This document shows, piece after piece, positions 27,372 through 39,889 of a stretch of 64,000 nt of DNA. Position numbers and translations under genes: made by a program. The stretch is from Lichenicola sp964247725 (lineage in GTDB: Bacteria > Pseudomonadota > Alphaproteobacteria > Acetobacterales > Acetobacteraceae): contig CAXTVM010000015.1 of NCBI GenBank assembly GCA_964247725.1, positions 5,513 through 69,512 of the forward strand. Direction: 5' to 3'. Under the pieces are notes generated by a model. The model had not been told where the DNA came from and did not search any database. It saw only the letters and a program-made list of their open reading frames with translations. The first letter of the stretch is position 1, and each line of letters opens with the position of its first letter.

Positions 27372-28358
27372 ATGCCGCGCCCGGTGCTGCGGACCGAGCG
27401 GCTGGTGCTGCGGCCGCCGCTGGCCTGCGACTCCGACGGGTAGGCGGCAGTCATGGGCGACGCGGCGGCGATGCGATACCTGGGCGGCCCGCAGCCGCGC
27501 CCGGTCGCGTGGGGCCGCCTGGCGATGACCGCCGGAAGCTGGTCGCTGCAGGGGTTCGGGATGTTCTCGGTCCTGCTGGGCGACGGCGGGCCGTGGATCG
27601 GCCGCGTCGGCCCGCTGCGGCCGGAGGGGTGGCCGGTGACGGAAATCGGCTGGGGCCTGCTGCCGGCGTTCCAGGGCCGCGGCTATGCCCTGGAGGCGGC
27701 GCGGGCCGCGGCCTGGTTCGCGTTCGAGGCGCTCGGCTGGACCGAGATCGGCCATGTGATCGACCCGGACAACGCCGCGTCGATCGCGGTGGCGCGGGCG
27801 CTCGGATCGCGGCGGCGCGGGCCGACGCGGCTGCCGGAGCCCCATGCGGACGCGCGAGTGGAGCTCTGGGGGCAGGACCGGACGGACTGGCTGGCGCGGC
27901 ACGGGGCGCCGGCGGTCGGGACCGAGGGCGGCGTGACGGTCACGGCGTCCGGCACGCTGGAGGACGCGGATCAGGCGGCCATCGAAGGCGGGCTCGACCA
28001 CTACGCCGTGTCCCGGGTCGGACCCGATCCGAGCCGGCCGCTCTGGGTGGCGTGCCGGGACCCGGACGGACGGCTGGTGGCCGGGGCCCGGTGCGTGGTG
28101 CTCTGGGACTGGCTGCTGCTGGACTGGCTCCGGGTGGAAGAGGGCCGGCGCGGCCGGGGGCTGGGCTCCCTGGCGCTGCGTCGGGCCGAGGAGGCCGGCG
28201 CCGCCGCGGGCTGCACCGGTGTCCTGCTCAGCACGTTCAGCTTCCAGGCGCCCGACTTCTACCGGCGGCACGGCTGCGCCGTGTTCGGAGCATTGCCGGG
28301 CCTGCCGCCCGGAGAGACCCGCTACTGGATGTCGAAGCGGATCGCGCCGTCCGCATGA
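27372..28358 (+). pseudogene. Tandem-GNAT acetyltransferase gene interrupted by an amber codon
   Basis: A RimJ/RimL-type start MPRPVLRTERLVLRPPL begins at ATG 27372. The frame is cut by TAG at 27441-27443, then continues without a shift as AAVMGDAAAMRYLGGPQPRP. Homologues normally have a Trp there (DxDGWAAVM), so a TGG-to-TAG change is likely. After the stop the frame is open for 300 codons and codes for two GNAT units: one with WGLLPAFQGRGYALEAARA, DPDNAASIAVARALG; the second with LRVEEGRRGRGLGSLALRRAEE, SFQAPDFYRRHGC. Re-initiation at ATG 27453 would give a 301-residue protein lacking the first beta strand. It is annotated as a probable pseudogene; the long intact remainder means the lesion is recent or the short form works. 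Confidence 0.7.
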
Positions 28359-29027
28359 CCGAAATCTGTGCGGCGTCGGCAGGACCGTGGGCGACGATCG
28401 ATGCGCTCCGTTCCGTCACGGTCCGGCGGATCGCCGAGACGGCGCTGGTGGTCCGCCAGCCGACCGTGATCGCCCGGCCCGCTCCGCGGCGCCACCCAGA
28501 TCCGCAACGATCCGGACATACCGTTTCCCCCGGCCGTATCCATGCTGGTGGCCGGGCTCGCGGCACCCGGGTCGGCTGATCCTCGACGTGACGGCGGCGT
28601 CGTGGACAGCATATATCAGCATATGCGCCATGCGGCCGCGTGTTCGGCGGGCTCCGGATCGCGATGGCTCCGCTGCCGGGTCCAGCCTGGTGTAGATCTT
28701 CGGCGTCGTCACGAGATTTGTCTGTCGGGCTCCGCCTTCGCGTTGCCCTTCCTGTCGACCAAGGTGCCGGGACCGGACGGGGTCCCGATGCTGGTCTGGC
28801 TGCCGATCATCGCCTGGCAGGACGGCAGCAGGCGGTCGGCGCCGGACACGCCCTGCCCGGCTCGGCCCGTTCGGAGATGGGGGGTTCCGAGCGAGGGTGC
28901 CGTGGTGGCGCGGCACCCACGGCGTATCCTGCCTGAACCGGAGCGGAGCGGCCTCCTGGCCGTGAGCCGAGGGCCCGAGCGCGGGAGGGCGCGTCGGGTC
29001 GCCGGCACAGCCCGGTTCCGAGCAGGC
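28359..29027. other. Gene-free stretch between the GNAT gene and the SDR gene
   Basis: Frames on both strands are open in patches, as expected in GC-rich DNA, but none shows a start with a ribosome site, a recognisable domain or family-like sequence. A slightly AT-richer patch around 28605-28630 (ATATATCAGCATATG) is the only compositional change. It may be decayed DNA; nothing more can be supported. Confidence 0.5.
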
Positions 29028-29900
29028 TCAGAACATCGGCACGCCGCCGGTGACCGGGATCAGCGCGCCGCTCATGTAGCTGCCGGCATCGGAGGCCAGC
29101 AGCACGTAGGCGCCGGCGAGTTCGGCCGGCTGGCCGGCGCGGCCGAGCGGCACCGTCTTGCCGAGCGCCTCGATCTGCTCGGGGTCCTTGGCGATCGGCT
29201 GGATCGGGGTCCAGACCGGGCCGGGCGCCACGCAGTTCACCCGGATGCCCTGGTCGGCCAGCAGGTTCGACAGCCCGATGGTCAGCGAGGCGATCGCGCC
29301 CTTGGTGGCGGCATAGACCAGCATCGACTTCGTCGCCGTCTTCGCCTGCACGCTGGTGGTGTTCACGATCGACGAGCCTGGCCGCATGTGCGGAACCGCC
29401 GCCTGCGCCAGATAGACCATCGCGAACACGTTGGTGCGGAATGCGGTGTCGACCTGCTCGGCGGTGACGTCGGACAGGTCCTCGTTGGTGGTCTGGTGAG
29501 CGGCGTTGTTGACCAGGATGTCGAGCCGGCCGAGCCCCGCCACGGTGCGCGCCACCAGGGCGCGGCAATGCGCCTCGTCCTGGATATCGCCCGGCAGCAG
29601 CAGCGCGCGGCGGCCGGCGCGCTCGATCCAGCGCGCGGTGTCCTCGGCGTCGGACTGCTCGACCGGCAGGTAGGACAGCGCCACGTCGGCCCCCTCGCGG
29701 GCATAGGCGATGGCGACGGCGCGGCCGATCCCGGAATCGCCACCGGTGATCAGCGCCACCCGGCCGGTCAGCAGGCCCTTCCCGACATAGCTCTGCTCGC
29801 CATGGTCGGGCGCCGGGGTCATCCGCGAGGTGAGGCCGGGCGCCGGCTGCTGCTGGTCGCCCGGGAACGGCTGCTCGTTGGCACGCGGGTCGGTGGCCAT
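29028..29900 (-). CDS. SDR family oxidoreductase (YghA-like)
   Basis: The 290-residue classical short-chain dehydrogenase has an N-terminal extension (about 40 residues, Q/P-rich) typical of the stress-linked YghA/GsiB-neighbour group. The cofactor motif is ITGGDSGIGRAVA, followed by NNAAHQTT, a catalytic Ser in NTTSVQAK, and Tyr/Lys in YAATKGA. The C-terminus GSYMSGALIPVTGGVPMF is characteristic. The substrate is unknown; members are often called NADP(+)-dependent aldehyde reductases. It is a lone gene, with repeat R6 upstream. Confidence 0.9.
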   Translation of the reverse strand: MATDPRANEQPFPGDQQQPAPGLTSRMTPAPDHGEQSYVGKGLLTGRVALITGGDSGIGRAVAIAYAREGADVALSYLPVEQSDAEDTARWIERAGRRALLLPGDIQDEAHCRALVARTVAGLGRLDILVNNAAHQTTNEDLSDVTAEQVDTAFRTNVFAMVYLAQAAVPHMRPGSSIVNTTSVQAKTATKSMLVYAATKGAIASLTIGLSNLLADQGIRVNCVAPGPVWTPIQPIAKDPEQIEALGKTVPLGRAGQPAELAGAYVLLASDAGSYMSGALIPVTGGVPMF

Positions 29901-29932
29901 CTGTCGGGGCTCCTCGAAGGTGGCGGGAAGGC

Positions 29933-30110
29933 AAGGCCAGGGCGCCGCCCTGGACCCGCTCGGGGCTGATCCCTGAGAACCCGTTCGTCAGGAGTTGGTT
30001 CGCCAGGCGGCGCGACCATCGCAGCGGAGAGAAGGCCAGAGGCTTCGCCCCTCGACCTCACCGGGGCCATGACGCGAAGCGTGCGTGTGCACGGCGGTCG
30101 GGGCCCGCTC
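29933..30110. repeat. Degenerate palindromic repeat R6, in a 535-bp spacer
   Basis: AAGGCCAGGGCGCCGCCCTGGACCCG starts the element. Instead of a right arm, a second left-type arm (AGAAGGCCAGAGGCTTCGCCCCTCGACC) follows, then CGAAGCGTGCG resembling the extra segment of R2 and R9. It looks like two eroded or recombined copies. The rest of the spacer to 30435 has no gene that I can support. Confidence 0.6.
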
Positions 30111-30435
30111 ACCATCGTTGCGCCTTCCGGACGGGATGTCTCGGTGTCCGTCCACGACTATTCCTCGACTCTCTGGAGTCGGTTGTGATGCCGTGCGGCA
30201 GCCCCGATCCGCAGGAGCCGTTCGATGGGGACTGTCGAGGACCGCGCAGTCCGACCGCCGCGATCATCGACGGCCAGAGCGTCAGGAGCGCGGAATGCGC
30301 CATGCCGGCGATCCGACGCGCCCCCCTGCGCCAGGCCGCGGTCTCACGGCCATGAGGCCGCTCCGGTTCCGGGCAGTCGCGCCGGCCGCGTCGCGCCGGT
30401 GCGGCATCCGGCACAGCCGGTTCCGAGACAGTTGG

Positions 30436-31902
30436 CTAGGGCTTCCAACCTGAAACCGTATCGGCAGCAGGCCGGTGCCGATATTCCGTGCTGTCGTTCC
30501 GGACGAAGACGACAGCCGTGCGATCGTGGTATTCGCGCCGCCATGCAGGCATCCCGTCGAACCGTGCCACCAACGGGTCTTCCATGGTCAGAAGGGCCCA
30601 GCCGATGCCGGCGTGATCCAGGTTCCGCTCCAGCTGAGTGCTGGATGATCGTGACATGGCGAGGAAGTCGGACAGGAAGGCGTCGCCGAACAGTTCAGCC
30701 CGCCCGTCGACGAAGGGATGCAGGCCGACGAGCGAGAGATAGCCCCCGAACTGATAGCTGTTGAGGACGGGCGTGCGGGCGATGCCAGGTGGAAGCTGAG
30801 CAACCGCCGAGACGGGAGATGACGTGCCGTCGACGCTCCCGACTGGATCCGCCAGCCGCAGCGCGACAAGAAGCACCGACGCGAGCAGGCATGCACCTCG
30901 GCCAACTGCTCGTGAGCGCGGCGGAACGGCCGCAGCGAAGGCCCGTCCGACCGGCTCAGCCAGGATCGATGCGCCGGCGATGCCGAAGAGGAGGCAGTGC
31001 CTCCTGTGGGCGAGCGCCAGATAGAGCAGCCCCGCCAGCAGGAACAGCCGGAGTGACGGCAACCCGATCCGGCCGCTGCCAAGCAACACGACCAGCGCGA
31101 GCAACACGACCATGAAGCCGCCGTCGGTCGAGAAGTCGACCGGCTTCCACTCGTAGATTGCTGACAGGCTGTGGAGTTGCAGCAAGCGAAGGGGAAACAG
31201 CAGGCCGTTCAGAAACTGCGGCGTGGCGACGGCGGCACCGATCGCTGCGATCAGAAAGGCCCACCAGAGCCGCACCGTCCGGTCACGATGATCGGGATGC
31301 TCCAGGGTCGCCTCGATGGCGAACGGAATGGTGATCACGATGCCGAACGCGAACCCGCCATGCATGTTGGCCCAGAGGGTCATGACCGGCAAAAGCCACC
31401 AGGATGGAACCCTGCGGTCGTGGCGGGCGGACAGAAGCTCGGCGATCCACAACTCGAGGAGGGGCAACGCCAGGATGTGGGGACGGGCGAGGATGCTGGG
31501 CAGGACGCAGACGAGAGCCGCGGCGGTGAGGAGCATCGTCTCCGTCCAGCCGCTCCGCCGGGCGATGTGCCGGGCAAGGTTGACGAAGGCGATCGCCGTG
31601 GATGTCGCGGTCAGAAGTACGACGCCCGTGAGTCCGGCCGCCCGATACGCCATGGCGAGAAACAGCTCGGACAGCCACTCGTGGGCCTGCCAAGGATGAC
31701 CGGCGAAGGTCCAGCTGAGCGGATCCCGCGTCAGCACCGACCGGTGCTCGAGCATCCAGGTGCCGGCGGCGATGTGGGTATAGGTGTCCCCGTCCCCCAG
31801 TACGCCGCGTGACACGCAGACGATGATGGCGGTCAGAAGCCCGAAGAACGCCGCGGCATCGAAATGGCTCGGGACCCTGGCCCGTGTATCCGCAAACGAC
31901 AT
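30436..31902 (-). CDS. Polytopic membrane protein, GT-C-like, function unknown
   Basis: The 488-residue protein has about 10 hydrophobic segments (e.g. AFFGLLTAIIVCVSRGVL, GVVLLTATSTAIAFVNLA, ALVCVLPSILARPHILALPLLEL, FAFGIVITIPFAIEA, LWWAFLIAAIGAAVA, FMVVLLALVVLLGSG). A first loop has GDGDTYTHIAAGTWMLEH, and PWQAHEWLSELF follows. The acidic first loop and the overall layout resemble GT-C glycosyltransferases or mannosyltransferase-like proteins of unknown role; I do not recognise a named family. The C-terminal soluble part has LNSYQFGGYLSLVGLHPFVDGRAELFG. Start at ATG 31902. Codon use is a little less GC-extreme than in its neighbours. Confidence 0.75.
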   Translation of the reverse strand: MSFADTRARVPSHFDAAAFFGLLTAIIVCVSRGVLGDGDTYTHIAAGTWMLEHRSVLTRDPLSWTFAGHPWQAHEWLSELFLAMAYRAAGLTGVVLLTATSTAIAFVNLARHIARRSGWTETMLLTAAALVCVLPSILARPHILALPLLELWIAELLSARHDRRVPSWWLLPVMTLWANMHGGFAFGIVITIPFAIEATLEHPDHRDRTVRLWWAFLIAAIGAAVATPQFLNGLLFPLRLLQLHSLSAIYEWKPVDFSTDGGFMVVLLALVVLLGSGRIGLPSLRLFLLAGLLYLALAHRRHCLLFGIAGASILAEPVGRAFAAAVPPRSRAVGRGACLLASVLLVALRLADPVGSVDGTSSPVSAVAQLPPGIARTPVLNSYQFGGYLSLVGLHPFVDGRAELFGDAFLSDFLAMSRSSSTQLERNLDHAGIGWALLTMEDPLVARFDGMPAWRREYHDRTAVVFVRNDSTEYRHRPAADTVSGWKP

Positions 31903-32124
31903 GGCCCGAGCAGACTACCGGGAAATTGCTAACTGGGTTTGAATGCCGATGGGCTTGATGCAGGGGAACGGCAGCCGCGCCCATGGCGTTTCCGGGACGA
32001 CGGAAGAGGCTCTCATCGGCCGTGGAGGATCGGGCGCGAGCCCGCATGACCTGCCGAGCGGCGTCCAGACCGGGCGCATGATCGTCCGCCGCCAGCGAGA
32101 ACGCCTGCAGCGAGTGCGAGACCA

Positions 32125-33114
32125 TCATGTCGTGGTCGTTCCAGAGGCTTCGACAGCCCGAACACCAGCAGCCGGCCGCCAGCTCCGGCCGCTGCTGGAC
32201 GCGGACAGGGTCTGGCGCAGCAGGACGACGCCGTCGATCACGTCGTGCGCCGCGCCGGGGGTGAGCGCGATGGGGAGGAGGTTGAAGCGGTGCCGGGAAC
32301 CGCAGGTAGGCCGCGACGTCGGCGGCGCCGGTGCAGCCGACATCCCGGATGATGCCGGCGCTGAAGCCGGTCTCCGACTGGGCCAGCGTCGGCAGCGACT
32401 GCGTGCCGATGGCGCTCTCGATGATGGCGCGCTGGAACAGGCCGGGGGCCAGCAGCGGCGACACCAGGGCGTGCTCGACGGAGATGCCGCCGCCCGATCC
32501 TCCAAACGGCGTCACGTTGCGCGGACCGCCGCCGAGCGTCACGATGTTGTCGTGCACCCAGCGGATCGCCGCCTCCTGGTCCAGGATGCCGTAGTTGCCG
32601 GAGACCTCGGACGGGCTTTCCGCATCCAGCGCCGAAGCGGTCAGGAACCCGAGGGCGCCGAGCCTGTAGTTGAGCGTGACGACGACGTCGCCCTTCCCGG
32701 CGATGATCCTGCCGCCGCAGTAGGGATACGGGCCGCTGCCGAACTCGCGGCCGCCGCCATGGACGAACGCCATGACCGGCCGGTAGCCGGCGGCGGACTC
32801 GTGGTCGGCGGACAGCCTCGTCCGGGCGTTCAGGTAGAGGCAGTCCTCGCTGCCCGTAGCCACCCCGGCCCGCGCTTGCGAGCAGACGCCGGAGACGGCG
32901 GTGGTGGCCGGAACCGCAGCGGCCCGACCGGCGGGGGCGCCTACGGGATGCCGAGGAAGACGGCGGTGTCGTCCTGCTCGGCGCCGATGACGACGCCGCC
33001 GTCGATCCTGACCCGCGGGGCGGCAGCCCTGGCGGATGCGGGCATGGCGACGCCCGCCAGCACCGCTGCCACCGCCGCACGACGCAGACGCCTGTCCTTG
33101 TTCGGCAGAGCAGG
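32125..33114 (-). pseudogene. Decayed type-B carboxylesterase
   Basis: The frame begins near 33110 with a signal-peptide-like LRRAAVAAVLAGVAMPASARA, then VRIDGGVVIG and VFLGIP. There a TAG (32943-32941) replaces the expected Tyr of GIPYA; the next bases still read APPPVGPLRFRPP. A deletion plus frameshift then moves to the frame coding SEDCLYLNARTRL, VMAFVHGGG, VVVTLNYRLGALGFL, NYGILDQEAAIRWVHDNI and FGGSGGGISVEH, the nucleophile elbow with Ser but Gly for the usual Glu-Ser-Ala. After about 32300 the frame breaks again and only scraps (ALTPGAAHDVIDGVVL) remain. The catalytic Glu/His region is not recoverable. Confidence 0.8.
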
Positions 33115-33282
33115 TCTTGCCGTCGCAATCGTGGAAATTCTCCACCCCTTGTTCTTTGTTCCGTGCTGTTTCGCGTTGGCCGTGATTATCCGCGATGCGC
33201 CCTCGCGGCCGGTTGCCGGATGAACCAGACCACGCTCCTGACCGTGCCGGCACCCTGTCGAACCGTATGGATGCAAGCCTTG

Positions 33283-33358
33283 ACGAAGCGGGCCTGGGGC
33301 CCGCGGCCCCAGTGGGGTCCAGGGGCGAAGCCCTGGCCTGCTTCCCCATGCGACAGCC
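33283..33358. repeat. Right half of the palindromic repeat family, R7
   Basis: Only the right arm is present: GACGAAGCGGGCCTGGGGCCCGCGGCCCC, GTGGGGTCCAGGGGC, CCCTGGCC and the outer end CCCATGCGACAGCC. Loop-like sequence (GTATGGATGCAAGCC) precedes it. It lies between the dead esterase and the SirB1-like gene. Confidence 0.75.
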
Positions 33359-33393
33359 AACCGTCGTGCGCTTGATCGCCGGGCCTACGGCCG

Positions 33394-34257
33394 TCAGCCG
33401 TTCCAGCCATCGAGTCGGGTCTGCGCGATTCGTGCCGCCCCGCTGCCGGGCGCGGCCGCCAGCACCCGCTCCAGACAGCTGGTGGCGCTCGCATGGCGGC
33501 CGAGCCCGCGGTTCAGCTCCGCGGCATCGAGCCAGTTCGCCATCACGTCCGGCGCGATGAGCAGCATGCCCTCGAGCGCGGTCAGCGCCGGCAGCAGCTC
33601 GCCGGCGACCAGGCGGCGCTGCACCAGGTTGCGCTGCAGCCGAAGCAGCACGTCGCGGGTCGACATCGGCCGCGTCATGCCGGGCTGCAGCACGAGGTCG
33701 TCGCCGCCCAGCCGCTGCAGCATCGACAGCAGCTCGACGCTGCCGACGGTGGCGCCGGCGCCGAACGGGTCGACGAGCAGCCGCCTCGGCTGCCGCGGCC
33801 GCACCGCGGCGCTGCCGGCCGGCGCCCGCTCGGCCGAGGAGAGCACCGCCAGCAGGAAATGGCCGGGGAAATCGATCCCGTGCCCCTCCCACCCGGCGGC
33901 GCGGATGCAGTGCAGCCAGATCACGCCGAGCGCCACCGGAAGGCCGCGGCGGCGCTCGATCACCCGGATCAGGTTGGCGTTGTCGAGGTCGTCGTAATGC
34001 GCGACGTCGCCGCTGTAGCCGTGGTGGGCGTGGATCAGGCCGGCGAGCGCCCCGATCCGCGCCTCCTGCGACCGGCCCGACAGCACGGCGCCGACCGCGG
34101 CGGCGTCGCGCGCCAGCACCGACAGGTGCTCCGACGCCGCCTGCCAGTCCCCGGCGCCGCGATCGAGCCGGGCCAGCTGCAGGGCGGCGGGAGCCGGATC
34201 GATCTCGGTGTCGGGCAGCATGCCGACCGCCGCCAGTGCATCGCTCGCCTCGATCAT
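33394..34257 (-). CDS. SirB1-like transglutaminase-fold protein with TPR-type C-terminus
   Basis: The 287-residue protein matches the SirB1/transglutaminase-like family: DDLDNANLIRVIERRRGLPVALGVIWLHCIRAAGWEGHGIDFPGHFLLAV, then LLVDPFGAG. A helical C-terminal part (LLRLQRNLVQRRLVAGELLPALTALEGMLLIAPD) is TPR-like. The usual catalytic Cys is not evident, as in many SirB1 proteins, so the enzymatic role is uncertain. It lies 102 bp after the BLUF gene on the same strand and may share its transcript. Confidence 0.82.
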   Translation of the reverse strand: MIEASDALAAVGMLPDTEIDPAPAALQLARLDRGAGDWQAASEHLSVLARDAAAVGAVLSGRSQEARIGALAGLIHAHHGYSGDVAHYDDLDNANLIRVIERRRGLPVALGVIWLHCIRAAGWEGHGIDFPGHFLLAVLSSAERAPAGSAAVRPRQPRRLLVDPFGAGATVGSVELLSMLQRLGGDDLVLQPGMTRPMSTRDVLLRLQRNLVQRRLVAGELLPALTALEGMLLIAPDVMANWLDAAELNRGLGRHASATSCLERVLAAAPGSGAARIAQTRLDGWNG

Positions 34258-34359
34258 GAACAGGCTCCCCTGCAGCCGCCGTCTTGCCGTGGCCAGGGCT
34301 CAAGCTGGCAGTCGGCGCCGTGGTTGCAAGGGAGGCCGGCCCGGCCCCGGCCGGCGGGG

Positions 34360-34797
34360 TCAGCTCATCTGCAGGCGGTCGTCCTCGCGCACGATCACCG
34401 CCCGCAGCAGGTCCAGCAGATCCTGGCCGCCGGCGGCGTGGCCGGCGAAGCCGACGCCGAGACCGCGGATCGGGTCGTCCGCCCGGTCGGCGCCGGTATA
34501 GGCCATCGACCAGGCCGGGAAATCCCGGGCGGCGATCGACGCCGCCTGCAGCACGATCACCTCGGCGTGGCGCTCGTCCTGCTGGATGCGCTCGAAGGTC
34601 TCGGCCACGGCCGCCATCGGGCCCTCGAGCACCTGGGCGAAGCATCCCTGGCTGAACATCAGCCCACCGGTGATGCCGTCGGACGCGTTGCGGCGACGCG
34701 CCGTGGCCAGGATGCTGCGGATGTCCTCGGCGTGCGCTTGCGGCTCGGTGGCGATCACCGGCCGGCTGCAATAGAGCACGCGGTAGAGCTTCTGCAT
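34360..34797 (-). CDS. Short BLUF-domain blue-light photoreceptor
   Basis: The 145-residue protein is a stand-alone BLUF domain. The flavin-proximal Tyr is in YRVLYCS (about residue 9). The Asn/Gln network is in RRNASDGITGGLMFSQGCFAQVLEGP, and a semi-conserved Trp is in FPAWSMAY. It binds FAD and changes its hydrogen-bond network in blue light. No output domain is present, so it must act through a partner. The start lies only 16 bp after the stop of the GGDEF-EAL gene, which makes that protein the natural candidate. Confidence 0.93.
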   Translation of the reverse strand: MQKLYRVLYCSRPVIATEPQAHAEDIRSILATARRRNASDGITGGLMFSQGCFAQVLEGPMAAVAETFERIQQDERHAEVIVLQAASIAARDFPAWSMAYTGADRADDPIRGLGVGFAGHAAGGQDLLDLLRAVIVREDDRLQMS

Positions 34798-34813
34798 GGT
34801 GACTGATCCAGTG

Positions 34814-36574
34814 TCAGGCAGGGGATGAGGCGATGGCGGGGAAATCGGCGAGCAGGCAGTCGATCTGGTCCGCGGCGACCGGACGGCTGAACAGGAAGCC
34901 CTGCACCGACGTGCAGCCCTCGGCGCGGATGCGGGCGAGCTGCTCCTCGGTCTCGACGCCCTCGGCGATCGTCGACATGCCGAGGCTGGCGCCGAGCGCG
35001 TTGATCGCGCGGATGAAGGCGTTCTGGCTGGCGACGTCGCCGTTGTCCTTCACGAACGAGCGGTCGATCTTGATCTTGTCGAACGGGAAGCTGCGCAGCT
35101 GGCTCAGCGAGGAGTATCCGGTGCCGAAATCGTCCATGGCGACGCGGACCTCCATGGCGCGCAGCCGCTGCAGGGCCGCCAGCACGCCCTGCTCGTTGTT
35201 CAGCAGCGCGCCCTCGGTGATCTCGATCTCGAGGCGCCGGCCGGGAAGATCGCTGTTTCGCAACGAGCGGGCGACCGCCTCGATCAGCCGCGGCAGGTCG
35301 TCGAACTGCAGCGGCGAGACGTTCACCGCCACGATCACGTGGTCGGGCCAGCGGGTGGCCTCCCGGCAGGCCTCGCGCAGCACCCATTCCCCGAGCGGCA
35401 CGATCAGCCCGATCTCCTCGGCAAGCGGGATGAAGGCCCCGGGAGGTACCAGGCCGCGGGTCGGATGACGCCAGCGCAGCAGCGCCTCGAAGCCGACCAC
35501 AGCGCGGTTGTCGAGGTCGATCTGCGGCTGGTAGTTCAGCTCGAACTCGTGCAGTGCGAGCGCCTTGCGCAGGTCGATCTCGAGCATGCGGCGTGCGGCC
35601 GCGCGATCGTCCATCTCCGCATGGAAGAACCTGAAGGTGCCGCGCCCGCGCGCCTTGGCGTCGTAGAGGGCGAGGTCGGCGTTGCGCAGCAGCCTGTCGT
35701 AGTCGTCGCCGTCCTGCGGCGAGAGGGCCAGGCCGATGCTGGCGCCGATGTTGATCAGGTGGCCATCGACCAGATAGGGCCGGCCGATCACGTCGATGAG
35801 ACGGGCGGCGAACGACGTCAGCGCCACGCGGTCCAGTGCCGACGCGACCAGGATGGCGAACTCGTCGCCGCCGAGCCTGGCCACCACGTCGTCGGCCCGC
35901 GCCATCCCGCGCAGGCGCTTGGAGACCAGCCCGAGCAGGCCGTCGCCGACCGCGTGTCCCAGCGTGTCGTTCACCGACTTGAAGCGGTCGAGGTCGATCA
36001 GCAGCACGGCCTGGCCGCTGGCGTCCGCGCGGCACGTCGCAATGTCGGCCTGCCGCGCCTCCAACGCCGCCATCGCCTGCACCTGGAACAGGCGGCGGTT
36101 GAGCAGCCCGGTCAGCGGATCGTGCAGCGCCGAGTTCACCGCCGCCGCCTCCGCCGCGCGGCGCTCGGTGGTGTCCTCGAAGGCGAGTGCCCAGGTGTCG
36201 TCGGACAGCGGCGCCACGCGGAGCGCCAGGAAGCGCGCGCCGTTGCCGACCACGATCGCGGCGGTCCGCTCGCAGCGCCCCTGCACCGCGGCGTGCAACG
36301 CCTCGCCCACCTCCTGGACCAGCCCGGCGGTGAGCACGCCGCTGGCGTCGAGCAGGTCCGGAAGGCGGGCCGCGTGCGCCAGCGTCCCGGCCGGGATCTG
36401 CAGCAGCGCGCCGAGCCGCCGGTTGACGAAGTGGACCCCCCACTCGCGGTCGACCGTGACGATGCCCGTCCTGACGCCGTCCAGGAGCGCCAGCAGATGC
36501 GCCGGCTCCAGCACGCGGAGGGCGCCGTCGATCGCCATCATCGACTTAAAGGGGGGCTCTAGCGGGAGGTCCAT
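34814..36574 (-). CDS. PAS-GGDEF-EAL bifunctional cyclic-di-GMP protein
   Basis: The 586-residue protein has a PAS domain (about 20-140; VRTGIVTVDREWGVHFVNRRLG), a GGDEF domain with an intact RLGGDEFAIL site, and an inhibitory RxxD site (RADD) five residues ahead. The EAL domain has GFEALLRWRHP, DDFGTGYSSLSQL, KIKIDRSFV and EGVETEEQL, all consistent with activity. It may both make and break c-di-GMP. ATG 36574 is chosen because the PAS domain follows at the usual distance; the frame is open far upstream but divergent to alaS. The BLUF gene follows in the same operon. Confidence 0.93.
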   Translation of the reverse strand: MDLPLEPPFKSMMAIDGALRVLEPAHLLALLDGVRTGIVTVDREWGVHFVNRRLGALLQIPAGTLAHAARLPDLLDASGVLTAGLVQEVGEALHAAVQGRCERTAAIVVGNGARFLALRVAPLSDDTWALAFEDTTERRAAEAAAVNSALHDPLTGLLNRRLFQVQAMAALEARQADIATCRADASGQAVLLIDLDRFKSVNDTLGHAVGDGLLGLVSKRLRGMARADDVVARLGGDEFAILVASALDRVALTSFAARLIDVIGRPYLVDGHLINIGASIGLALSPQDGDDYDRLLRNADLALYDAKARGRGTFRFFHAEMDDRAAARRMLEIDLRKALALHEFELNYQPQIDLDNRAVVGFEALLRWRHPTRGLVPPGAFIPLAEEIGLIVPLGEWVLREACREATRWPDHVIVAVNVSPLQFDDLPRLIEAVARSLRNSDLPGRRLEIEITEGALLNNEQGVLAALQRLRAMEVRVAMDDFGTGYSSLSQLRSFPFDKIKIDRSFVKDNGDVASQNAFIRAINALGASLGMSTIAEGVETEEQLARIRAEGCTSVQGFLFSRPVAADQIDCLLADFPAIASSPA

Positions 36575-36763
36575 CGAGACGCGCACTCCGGGCCCGATCC
36601 GGCAGCGCGGTCGGGTTGACTGGCGGCGATCCTGACGGCAACGCCTTGCGGCGGCGTTAATGCGGCGGCGGCGCGGCACGCGGCCGTGCCCGGCGGCTCC
36701 CTTCCGCCGGACCGGCGGCTGCGCTAGGTGACGGGGGCATCCCTGGGACACCACCCGCCCGCC

Positions 36764-39409
<2,646 letters not shown>

Positions 39410-39889
39410 CGGGACCGTTCCGGCTGGTCCGTGGGGCCGGGACGATGAGGCAATCGGACCCGTCACGCCGTGGGGCGCTGGCGGGCAAGGTCCTGGCCAC
39501 CGGCGGCTCCGGCCTCGTCGCCGGCTGCCGCATCCCGCGGCGTCCCGCCGCCGGCCACGGTGGGCGCTGGACGGTGGCGATGACGCCGCCATGCATGAGC
39601 GCGCCGGCATCGGCGTGGCGGACCGCCATCGCCGGCCATCGGTCGATCCGTGCGGAGGCCATGCTCGACCGGTTCGAAACCGGCGCACCGGACGCCGCGC
39701 CGAGGCAAGTTGCCGGATGAACCTCCTGGGGACCGCCGACGTGAAGGCTGCAGCGTCCTGGCATCCGTCGCCGGCAAGGTCGGGCAAGCTTGCACCGCGA
39801 GAGCCGCAGATGGCTTCCGCCTCGACATGCCGGTTCCTCGGTCCTGGCGACGAGCCGTCCGCGCCCGTCGTGGCGACGGCACGGGACCG
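39410..39889. other. Gene-free spacer between alaS and the aminotransferase-oxidoreductase fusion (convergent)
   Basis: The plus and minus frames are partly open but without family-like content or ribosome sites. No copy of the palindromic repeat and no obvious terminator with a T run is seen. It may hold decayed sequence; nothing specific can be supported. Confidence 0.5.
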
